Assembly (NCBI RefSeq): GCF_007565055.1
Contig: NC_044568.1
Coordinates: forward strand, 19,832,488 to 19,896,487
Direction of reading: 5' to 3'
DNA: 64,000 nt
DNA from: Rhinopithecus roxellana
Lineage: Eukaryota > Chordata > Mammalia > Primates > Cercopithecidae
Positions 55,340 to 64,000 of this stretch are shown piece after piece (the first letter of the stretch is position 1; each line of letters starts with the position of its first letter). The translations under genes and the position numbers were made by a program. The notes beneath the pieces are model-generated. The model made no database searches, had not been told where the DNA came from, and saw nothing but the letters and a program-made list of their open reading frames with translations.

Positions 55340-55432
55340 CAGCCCAGTTGCACGGAATGTCCAGCCCAGTCATACGGAACATACAGCCCAGTCGTATGGA
55401 ACATACAGCCCAGTTGCATGGAACATCCACCC
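55340..55432 (+). repeat. 24-bp minisatellite, about four copies
   Basis: Copies of cagcccagttgcatggaaca plus four bases, differing mainly at the ttgcac / tcatac / tcgtat positions. Confidence 0.88.
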
Positions 55433-55659
55433 CTGCGAGGAACCTAGACGTGGGTGACACGACAAGATATTATTCCTTCACCGATCGTCCAAGGTCCAGG
55501 GCATGTGGATCCCAGGGTGAGTGAGTGGGGGGATAGTGAGCACGCACATGCTACTGAATTCTGGAACCTTCCTCTGTTCTGGCAACTCTGTGTCATGACT
55601 TTCCCCTGAGGAATAACGAGGGGCCCACCGTGAGGTGGAGCCCACCCCACGCTCTTCAT

Positions 55660-56035
55660 GGTATCAGAGTTGGCAACAATCTGCGCAAATGCCCACAACA
55701 GGCAAACGGTTTAAATACATATGCTCTCACTAGAAGATGCTGCAAAAGGCTTGTTCTTATTGATACTGGAAATTGTGCCGAATAGGTGTGTGTAAAAAGC
55801 TGGTTATAAGAGACGTCTGCACTCATTTTGTTAAAAGGCAACAAAAAGAAGTTGATGTTCCCAGGAACAGTGGGAAGACAGACAGCAGTCAGAAAGGCTG
55901 CGGCGACATCCCGGCCACAGGATCAAGGGGAACTTTGAAATTTCCCTGTTTGGGTTTTGCTGGAGTGTCCAAACTTTGTGTAAAGAACAGGTATTATTTT
56001 TGAAACAGGAAAACAATGCAATTAAAAGCAGTGGC
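55660..56035 (+). mobile_element. Possible LINE-1 3' end (weak)
   Basis: AT-richer block ending ggtattatttttgaaacagg then an A-rich stretch, resembling the 3' termini of old L1 elements. The interior shows only scattered similarity, so the assignment is tentative. Confidence 0.3.
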
Positions 56036-56339
56036 CTCAGCCCAAGTGGTCAAAGCCGTGCTCAGGGAGGTGGGTCCCCAGGAGGGAAGGAGCGGACACT
56101 GTGGTTTCTGAGGGCGCGGTGGGGATGGATTGTTGAGACTGTGTGACTGTCCCCGGAAGCTGGGGCCGGGGGTCGTGGGGGTGGCTTCTGTGGCATGAAG
56201 AGCGCAGGGCAGGCCCCACCTCACCGTGGGCCCCTCTTTATTCCTGCTCCTCTCCATCTAGCCCTGCGAGAGCCTGCTCTGCTCTGAGAAACAGGGCAGT
56301 GTCACCCCTCAGAGTCACTGTGAGAATGTCATCACACCC

Positions 56340-56460
56340 AGGGACTGCTTTGTGAACTTGACTTATGAAATTAGTATCTGCCTCAAGTTGAGGGAGCTGG
56401 GCTCAGAGAGGTGAAGTGACTTGCCCAAGGTCACACAGCAATGGGCCATGGGCTGACATG
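56340..56460 (+). mobile_element. MIR relic
   Basis: gggctcagagaggtgaagtg followed by acttgcccaaggtcacacag, a near-perfect MIR core, sense. Confidence 0.85.
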
Positions 56461-56875
56461 ATGCCCTGCTGTGTCCTACTTCAATTCCCATGTTCTCCTC
56501 ATGTGGCTTGGGTGCCCCTGCAATGGAGAAGTGGGGAGAGGAGGCCACACAGACACCAGCCTACTGGGTTGCCTCCATTCTGCAAGCCAGGCAATGCCAA
56601 AGAACTCCGGGAAGGAGCAACAGGTGGATTTGCATGCCATTTGCATTTATTTGCATGCAGCGTTCCAAGGGCAGTGATACATGTGCTGGGTGTTCTGCCT
56701 ACCTCGGAGGGAGGGGTTTATTCCCCAGGGTGGGGTGGGGGAGTGGCGGGAGAAATCCATGGCTCAGAACTTTCTGGAAAGCCTATGGGGCCACCTCCTG
56801 CCATAAAGCTGGGCCACTCCCTGTGATCCCCCAAGGAAGAGAAGGTGGCAGCTGTGGAGACCTGCTACCCAGGTC

Positions 56876-57168
56876 TTTTTATTTTGAGATAGAATCTTGC
56901 TCCATTGCTCAGGCTGGAGTGTAGTGGTGCAATCTCAGCTCACTGCAACCTCCGCCTCCCGGGTTCAAGCAATTCTCCTGCCTCAGCCTCCCAAGTAGCT
57001 GGGACTACAGGTGACTGCCACCACACACGGCTAATTTTTATGTTTTTAGTAGAGATAGGGTTTCACCACGTTGGCCAGGCTGGTCTCGAACTCCTGACCT
57101 CAAATGATCTGCCTGTCTTGGCCTCCCAAAGTGCTGAGATTACAGGTGTGAGCCACTGTGCCTGGCCT
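56876..57168 (-). mobile_element. Alu element (AluS-like)
   Basis: Inverse Alu with the S-type right arm (tctcgaactcctgacctcaa) and a degraded poly-T start (tttttattttgag). It sits just before a short-unit tandem repeat at 57230-57445. Confidence 0.95.
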
Positions 57169-57229
57169 GCCCTGGCCTTTGAGAAGGAGAACAAGGAGCT
57201 GAGTGAGCTGGTGGCACTGCGGAGGCCAC

Positions 57230-57445
57230 ACTCTCCCAGGCCATGCTCTTCTGAGCCAATCTCTCTTCCAGGGCCATGCTCTCCCAGGCCACTCTCTCTC
57301 CAGGCTACGTCCTCCCAGCCACACCCTCTCAGGCCACATTCTCCCAGGCAACAGTCTCCAGGCTACAAACTCTCCCAGGGCCATGCTCTCCTAGGCCACT
57401 CTCTCCAGGCCACCTTCTCTCCAAGGCTGCACTCTCCCCAGAGGC
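57230..57445 (+). repeat. Degenerate minisatellite, unit about 15-24 bp
   Basis: Diverged repeats of ctctcccaggccatgctct and shorter forms such as ctctccaggcta. Unit length varies, indicating an old array. Confidence 0.75.
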
Positions 57446-58519
57446 TGCTCCCATCCAATGACCAAACTCTGTTCTCAAGACCAAGAAGCCAGATGGTTTC
57501 AGGAAGCCTCCGAAGAGAAAGGATGGAGGCCCCCACCTCGCAGAGCTCCCACCTCACAGAGCCCCTGCAAGGAGCTCGGCCTCCCATCAGAGCTGAGTTC
57601 TCTGCTGCCAGCTCAGGGATGGCGTCCAGGCCCCAGGAGGTCACCTGTACCCTGTCCCACATGTGCAGCTCTTGCCCCCTCTTTGGTACCTGCCCCTGGG
57701 TTCCATGGAGGCTGTGACTGGCTCTGGACTCCAACCCAGAGACCCGGTCACTGTCCAGAAGGACATAGCATCTGATGCCAAGCTCACCCCTGGGCAGTAG
57801 TGAGGCCCAGTGTCAGCTGAGGGAGCAGGCTTGTTTGTGTTTGATATAAGCGCAGGATTGTTCTCTGCCCTCACTGCTATTATGCGAAGGCAAATCCTAA
57901 AATAATATTGGATTTCCTCTCTCATCCTGTGCAGGGAAGACACTCATCTGGAGTGGAGTTGGGATCGGGCGTGCTTTCGTCTGCGGGCACCGGTATAAGA
58001 ATGCGGGTCTCTGTGCTTGCTGTGGAGCTGGCGTTGATGCTGATGCTGGCTCAGATTCACCAGTTCAGCAGTGTGGGGGCTGCTTTGGAGAGGGATGTTT
58101 TTGCTTTTTGATAAATATGTCTCTTGAAAAGCTGGTCTCTTCATGGAATTATTCAGAATTCCAGATGGGGCCATGAGCCCGGGACCCCAGGGACCGGAGC
58201 CAGTGACCAGTCGATGAGCAGCTGCCAGTCAGGTTCAGGATGGTGCGCAAGGGTGCAGGGCCTGGTGCATAGTGGAGGTCACTGCATGCTTGGGCTTGGC
58301 TCCAGCACACAGAACGCTCACACAAACACCTTTTTGTGGTCATGGTCGCTTTGCTTTGATTTCTAAATTCCTGCTTTAGTTCATTACAGGCGCTGAGATT
58401 TGCACTTCCTTCCAAAGCCCTCAAAGCTGTCTCTGTGTCTGCTGTTGTAGCAAGTGTTCCGGTGCCCCGTGCCCTGGGAGAAGAAGGTGGAGGATGACCT
58501 TCATCAGCTATCCTGGGGT

Positions 58520-58690
58520 AGAGGAAGCAAGGCTTTGGAGCCAGTCCCACCACATGCGAATCACAGCTCCATCACTCACAAGTTGTGGGACTTTGAGCTT
58601 AACACCTCTTGTGCCTTAATTTCCTCATCTGTAAAGTGGGCTTGGAATACTTGCCTTGAAGGATTGAGTCTTGCCTGTGACCATTGAGAT
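58520..58690 (-). mobile_element. MIR relic
   Basis: Antisense: gctttggagccagtcccacc, gtgccttaatttcctcatct and gtaaagtgggcttggaatac. Confidence 0.85.
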
Positions 58691-58769
58691 GAGACCTCAG
58701 GGACCAACATCTAACTCAATATATGCTGCTGCTATTGTTAAAACTAAGAACTTGGTGTACAGTTGGAGC

Positions 58770-58888
58770 TCAATAGGCTATTTTCTTTCATTTACTTAGC
58801 AAACATTTGCTGAGTACTCAGAGGAATCAGAGTCTGTGACAGGCACTGAGGGGACACAAAGAGGAGGAAGACATGGATCTTGCCCTCA
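58770..58888 (-). mobile_element. L2 or MIR relic preceding the second GAT/GGT array
   Basis: tttacttagcaaacatttgc, tgagtactcagaggaatc, gtgacaggcactgaggggac and atggatcttgccctcaagtg follow a common antisense L2 order. The trinucleotide array begins right after it. Confidence 0.55.
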
Positions 58889-58892
58889 AGTG

Positions 58893-59762
58893 AAGATGAT
58901 GATGGTGATGAAGACAATGATGATGATGTTGATGGTGGTGGCGAAGATGCTGGTAATGAGGATGGAGGTGTCAGTGATGGTGTTAATGACGGAGATCATA
59001 TTAGTGCTGTTATTGTTCATAATGATGATGGTGATGATGCTGGTCTTGGTGATAATGATGGTCTTGGTGATGATGATGGTGGTGGTGTTGATGGTGTGGT
59101 GGTGATGATGGTAATGATGATCATGGTTATGGTGATGGTGATAGTGATGATGATAATGATGGTGATGTGATGACGGTGATGATGGTTATGGTGATGATGA
59201 TGATGGTGACAGTGATGATGATGATGGCAGTGGTGATGATGGTGGTTGTAGTGATGATGATGATGGTGGTGAAGGTGATGATGGAGGTGACAGTGATGGT
59301 GATGATGGTGGTGGTGATGAGGATGATGGTGATGGTGATGATAATGATGGTGATGGTGGTGGTGATCATGATGGTGGTAAAGGTGGTGGTGGAGGTGATG
59401 ATGGAGGTGATAGTGATGACGATGGTGGTGATGATGATGGTGGTGATAGTGATGACAATCATGGTGATTGTGGTGGTGATGATGACAGTGACGGTGATGG
59501 TGATGATGACAGTGGTGATGATGGTGGTTGTGGTGACAATGATGATGATGGTGGTAGGTGATGATGGTCATGGTGAAGGTGATGATGGAGGTGATGCTGA
59601 TGGTAGTGATGACAGTGATAATGATGGTGATGATGGTGGTGGTGGTGAAAGTGATGATGGTGATGGTGATGGTGGTTGTGGTGACGATGATGATGGTGGT
59701 GATGATAACGATGATGATAATGGTTATAGTGATGATGATGGTGGTGGTGATGATGGTGACCT
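58893..59762 (+). repeat. GAT/GGT trinucleotide array 2
   Basis: About 0.87 kb of gatgatggtgatgg-type repeats with scattered tgac, agt and ggag variants, again C-poor on this strand. It begins right after an L2/MIR-like relic. Frames of poly-His (minus strand) or Met/Val (plus strand) are artefacts of the repeat. Confidence 0.97.
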
Positions 59763-59821
59763 CACGTTTATCAGCACTTACTTTATACCAGGGCTTGTAA
59801 ACTTATTGTCTACATTATCTT

Positions 59822-60114
59822 TTTTTTTTTTTTTGACGGAGTCTCGCTCTATCGCCCAGGCTGGAGTGCAGTGGCGTGATCTCAGCTCACTGCAAGTTCC
59901 GCCTCCCGGGTTCACGCCATTCTCCTGCTTCAGCCTCCCGAGTAGCTGGGACTACAGGCGCCCACCACCACGCCCAGCTAATTTTTTTTTGCATTTTTAG
60001 TAGAGACGGGGTTTCACTGTGTTAGCTGATGGTTTCGATCTCCTGACCTCATGATCTGCCCGTCTCAGCCTCCCAAAGTGCTGGGATTACAGGCGTGAGC
60101 CACCGCGCCCGGCT
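59822..60114 (-). mobile_element. Alu element (AluY-like), full length
   Basis: Inverse Alu with a pure T run and AluY-type right arm. It has an exact 11-base target-site duplication, tacattatctt, at 59811-59821 and 60115-60125. It inserted about 50 bases beyond the end of the GAT/GGT array. Confidence 0.96.
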
Positions 60115-60164
60115 TACATTATCTTAATTGCAACACATAGTAGACTGTGGGGGAACACAAGATT

Positions 60165-60178
60165 TCTGCAGGGGGCGC
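60165..60178 (+). promoter_or_regulatory. CTCF-like core motif, 12 of 14 matches
   Basis: tctgcagggggcgc matches the CTCF core except at the first and third positions. It lies about 40 bases beyond the target-site duplication of the AluY at 59822-60114. Confidence 0.35.
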
Positions 60179-60399
60179 TGTCACCATGTGTGTATGGCTG
60201 GTTGGAGGAGGTAGAGGAGGCTTTAGTGAGGAGGCAGAACTCAATCTGGGCAGGGTTTGGCAGTCTCAGTCCGGTAGCTTGTGTGGCGGCATCGCCTCTG
60301 CCATGCTAAGGTAAATGGAACCCTGGGACTCCCTCACTTACCCCGACCACAGATGTAATTGCAAAGGACTCCAAGGCTGGTGAGGACACCTGCAACTAC

Positions 60400-60870
60400 A
60401 CTCAGCCCTGAAGCCATACCAGTGCCATGGAGTGGACCTGCTCCTGGTCAGGGCCCTCTGGCAGCAAGTGGCAGAAACCCTGGCCCAAATGAACCAGCTG
60501 AGAAAAGGCAGTGCTTGGCTCACATAACTGGAAAGCCCAGGCACAGCTGAGGGCTTCTGCTGGCCGGCTCCAGCGTTCTTTTCCAGCAGAGCCCTGGCCC
60601 TGGCAGCAGGAAGACAGCCCCCCAATGCTAGCTTCATGCCCGCCACCTCCTGGTCCAGCAGCAGATGGCTGCTTGGCCCCTTCTGACAGTCCCAGAAGAC
60701 ATGACTGACCACTGGCTCCAGTGGGTCCCATGTCCATCCCAGCGGCCAGGAATGTAGAGCTCTGATTGGATGGGCTTAGCTGTGGGCCACCCGGGAGCCA
60801 ACACCAGGCCAATCCCCAGCAGACAAGTAGAGCAACATAAACCAGAAAGGGCTGGATGTTGGGAGTTAAA
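60400..60870 (-). mobile_element. Possible old interspersed repeat, family not assigned
   Basis: The segment cttggctcacataactggaa with a later gagctctgattggatgggc recalls a frequent old human repeat, but the match is patchy and I could not align it end to end. Confidence 0.25.
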
Positions 60871-60879
60871 CACAACTAA

Positions 60880-61015
60880 TATCTGGCACATAGGCCTAGC
60901 TTCCATCCTGCAGATAGGAAAATTGATGCCTGGAGGTCTGCTCGAGATTACTCAGCTAATGATTAACTGGGCTGAGACTCGACTCAGGGATCTCAAAATA
61001 ATGCTATTTCATTTT
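60880..61015 (+). mobile_element. MIR relic
   Basis: cctgcagataggaaaattga, ttactcagctaatgattaac and gagactcgactcagggatct, sense, AT-richer than the others. Confidence 0.7.
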
Positions 61016-61029
61016 CCCCACATGCAATC

Positions 61030-62195
61030 GGAAAATGAAATTTAAAAATTGATACCATTTGAAATAATGTCACAAAACATCAAATATCCAGGAATAAACT
61101 CATGAAACATGTGCAAACCTTTTTATTCATTTATTTATTTATTTTTGAGATGGAGTCTCACTCTGTTGCCCAGGCTGGAGTGCAGTGGTGCAATCTTGGC
61201 TTGCTGTAACCCCCGCCCCTTGGGTTCAAGTGATTCTCCTGTCTCAGCCTCCCGAGTAGATAGGATTACAGGCTCCTGCCACCACACCCAGTTTATTTTT
61301 GTATTTTTAGTAAAGACGGGGTTTCACCACACGGGCCAGGCTGGTCTTGAACTCCTGACCTCTAGTGATCTGACTGCTTCGGCCTTCCAAAGTGCTGGGA
61401 TTACCGGCGTGAGCCACTGCGCCCAGCCTATACAAGACTTTTATGCAGAAAATGACACGACATCACTGAGTGAAATTAAGACCCAAGTAAGTGTAGGGTG
61501 ATGCCATATTCACGGACTACAAGACGCCAATGGAAAGATGTTGATTCTTTTCAAATTGATCTCTGGATTAAACACAATTTCAATCTAAATCCCAGCAGCT
61601 TTTTAATTTAATTTAATTTTATTTTATTTTGGAAATCAACAAGCTGATTCTAGAATTTGTGTGGAAAAGCAAGGAACAATAATAGCCAGACAAAATAAAG
61701 GAAGAACATGCTGGAAGGCTTCCACCACAAGATATCGTGACTTCCTGTGAGGTTAAAGTAATGAAAACAGTGATATTGGCACAGGAATAGATAGGCTAAA
61801 GTAACAAAATTTGGAGTTGGAGTTCAGAAATAAATCCACACATATGCAGTCACCTGGTTGATCACAAAGGTGCCAATGAAATATTACAGGAGAAATGATA
61901 GTATTTTCAGTAAACGCTGCTGGATCAACTGAATACTGAATGGTGAGCCCTGCTTAACATCATACCAAAAACTCAGTTTCAGAATCTTAGCTCTAAGTGT
62001 GAAAGGTAAAATAACAAAGCTTCCAGAAGGTAATATAAAAATATATTTGTGGTCTTGGAATAGGCAGTGATTTCTTAAACATGACACAAAACACTAGTTA
62101 TAAAGGAAAAAACTGATAAATAAAAGTGCATTAAAATTAAAATAATTGGTTCACCAGTAGACACCATTAGAGTGAGATGCAAACCACAAGTTCTG
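61030..62195 (+). mobile_element. LINE-1 fragment, 3' part of ORF2 (old L1M type)
   Basis: Sense-oriented match to the 3' third of L1 ORF2 (from memory of the family): caaatatccaggaataaac, ccaaattgatct-like and ggtgccaatgaaatatta-like segments occur in the expected order. Many stops and small indels make it inactive. It is interrupted by the Alu at 61123-61429. It stops near attaaaattaaaataattgg plus a short stretch, without L1 3' UTR or poly-A, where a second L1 segment begins. Confidence 0.85.
61123..61429 (-). mobile_element. Alu element (AluS-like) nested in a LINE-1
   Basis: Inverse Alu with an attt-rich start where the poly-T has mutated to a short tetranucleotide run. LINE-1 ORF2-type sequence ends before it (…atgtgcaa) and resumes after it (…tacaagacttttatgcag), so it inserted into the L1 copy. 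Confidence 0.95.
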
Positions 62196-63865
62196 CTCCT
62201 GCTAATGGCCAACTAGCCCCTTCCAGACCAGCCTGCAGGCAGGTAATAACTATAAACTGCGGACAAAATACGAGAAAACAACCCCTCAGAGGTGCCGGAG
62301 AGGGAATAAAGGCAGGCTGATGTTGGAGGGGTATCTGCACATGGAAAAAAGGATGAGTATTTGTGGTGTATCCTGGGTTTTACAGCTTTTGGTCTGAGAG
62401 ACGACTCTATTCTCTGCCACGTGGGACAGCTAAAACTCTGATGCAAAACCTGTGGTCTTGCTGGGTGGAAGAACCAGAAGACAGAGTTTAGGGTAGCTAC
62501 AGACACCGAAAACTGAGGAGGGGAGATCTTAAATCGGAGAGAACAACATGGGAAAAATCCTGTACTTAAACTTTGGCAGAACATCTGGCTGACTCCCCCA
62601 AGCCACACATGCATGGGGTAGACCCCAAGCACTCTGGCTGGGGCTAAAAAAATTGGAATCAAGATTTGAGCTGTCATCCACAACAGAGGAGACAGAGTGT
62701 TCTTTCACTTTGAGTTTATCCAACTTAAATGCTTCCTGTCTGGAGGTATCACTCTTTGGAGGCACACAGCGGAATCTAGAGATTCTAAAACACGTCACTC
62801 ACAATGTCCAGAATAAAACCTGAAATTACCTGACATGGAAAAACAAAACCACCACCAACAACAACAAGCAAAACCAGGAGAATGTGATACTTTCTCAGGT
62901 GCAAAGACAATCAACAGAGACCAAGGCTGATATGACCTAGGGGCTAGAATCAACAAAGATTTTTAGAGTAGTTCTTTTACTAGGCTCAAGGTCGTAAAGG
63001 AAATTATCCTTGTCATAAATGAAAAAGACAGAAAGCCTCAACAAAAAATAGAAATGATAAAAAGGAAACAAGTAAAAATCTAGAACTAAAATATACAATA
63101 TGTGAAATGAGAAATTTGCTGGATGGGCTCTACGGTAGAATGGAGATAACAGAGAAAAAAAAATCTGTAAGTTTGAACATAGATTAATGGACGTGATTTA
63201 ACCCTAGATAAAGATGAAAGTCAAAATTAACAGAGCCTCAGAGATCTACAGGACAATATCAAAAGGTCTGCTATGTGTGTAATTGGAGCCTCAGAAACAA
63301 AGGAGGGTGAGAATGGGTCAAAAATTATTTGGACAAACAGCAGTTAAGTTTTTCTCAAATTTGGTGAAAGATAAATGTGCAGCTATAAGAAAGTCAACGA
63401 GAAGAAAGAAGAATATAAAGAAGCTATACTCAGGCATATCATAGTCAAACTTCTGAAAACCGAAGATAAATGGCATCACAAATCCAGAAGAATAATGATC
63501 CAAATTACCCCGAAATCCTCATTAAAAACACCAGAAGTCAGAAGACAGTAGACCAACATCTTCAAAGTGATGAGGGGAAAAAATGTCAACCCAGAATTTT
63601 ATATCCAGGAAAAACACCCTTCAAGAATGAAGGTGAAATATTTTTGGATAAAAGCAAACTACAGAATTCATCAGCAGCTGACCTAGGTTATAAGAAAATA
63701 CTAAACAAACTTCTCAAGGCTGAAGAGATAGGAATTCAGATAGAAATTCAGGTCTTCTTGAAGAAATGGAGACCATCAGAAACGGTAACTATATGGGTGA
63801 ATAGCGTGAGGATGGGAGCAAAGCTCTTTCCAAATTTTGACATTCTATGCAAAAACGAGGAGCCA
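62196..63865 (+). mobile_element. LINE-1 5' UTR and ORF1 region (old L1M type)
   Basis: Sense-oriented sequence resembling the 5' untranslated region and then ORF1 of ancient mammalian L1M elements (ggacaaaatac near its start, aaaacacgtcactcacaatg near 62790, ggcatatcatagtcaaac near 63433, tgtcaacccagaattttata near 63585). An open stretch at 63470-63868 is the remnant of the ORF1 C-terminal part. Stops and indels upstream show it is dead. HAL1, a relative carrying only ORF1, is an alternative family assignment. Confidence 0.75.
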
Positions 63866-64000
63866 TAAATTGATCTTACGATTGCATACCATTGGAATTG
63901 GTATACGATTCCAATGATAATCTTACCAGAATTTTTCAGTAGAAACTGACAAACCGATTCTAAAATGATAGGGAAATATAAAGGACCAAAAATATCCAAA
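63866..64000 (+). mobile_element. LINE-1 ORF2 3'-part sequence, continuing past the window
   Basis: The bases gaaactgacaaaccgattct followed by an aaaggacc segment match the same ORF2 region that occurs near 61640-61700, so the window carries this part of ORF2 twice. It follows ORF1-type sequence directly, with nearly all of ORF2 missing between them. Confidence 0.7.

Noticed and set aside
58836..60000. Poly-His frame (minus strand) and Met/Val frame (plus strand)
   Set aside because: By-products of the second GAT/GGT array; the 277-codon frame runs on into an Alu.
63470..63868. 132-codon frame as a gene
   Set aside because: It is the remnant of LINE-1 ORF1 sequence, with degenerate flanks.

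Overview
The window is nuclear DNA from a primate, most likely human. It holds seven primate-specific Alu elements covering AluJ-, AluS- and AluY-like types, many older MIR and L2 relics, LINE-1 pieces and a CpG island. There are no bacterial operons, ribosome binding sites or compact gene packing. I find no complete protein-coding gene, no rRNA or tRNA gene and no CRISPR array. Long open frames are by-products of low-complexity arrays or of GC-rich, stop-poor DNA.

Layout. 1-3.2 kb: GC-rich single-copy sequence with MIR relics. 3.2-4.6 kb: an old MLT1-like LTR, then an ATCC tetranucleotide array. 4.6-17.5 kb: single-copy DNA with MIR/L2 relics, a 66-bp minisatellite (7.5 kb), two AT-rich homeodomain/GATA-motif blocks (7.75 and 10.5 kb), a 16-bp minisatellite (15.1 kb) and a partial MLT1-like LTR (15.5 kb). 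17.5-23.7 kb: one Alu with a clear target-site duplication, and an L1 3' end. 23.7-25.6 kb: the largest array, 1.8 kb of ATCC repeats with a higher-order marker. 25.6-32.4 kb: MIRs, minisatellites of about 24, 27 and 40 bp, a strong CTCF-like motif (28.73 kb) and a third ATCC array (31.0 kb). 32.9-43.6 kb: the most gene-like part. A TATA box and splice donor lie on the minus strand near 33.1 kb, a well-formed candidate exon on the plus strand at 36.5 kb, an L1 3' end at 37.1 kb, a TEAD/forkhead motif cluster near 37.8 kb, and a strong CpG island at 42.4-43.56 kb with a MEF2 consensus and a near-perfect minus-strand splice donor. 44-52 kb: a 1.1-kb TG-rich array, a polypurine/G-rich tract and an L2. 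53-60 kb: two GAT/GGT trinucleotide-type arrays, the first with an embedded GCTGGT block. 60-64 kb: a CTCF-like motif and two successive old LINE-1 segments running off the end.

The best reading is a GC-rich, minisatellite-dense, partly regulatory interval. It contains one CpG-island promoter, probably firing toward the minus strand, with the rest intronic or intergenic. I cannot name the gene or chromosome from sequence alone. I found no novel biological system. The most useful leads are the CpG-island first exon, the minus-strand TATA/donor unit, the plus-strand candidate exons and the internal organisation of the arrays.
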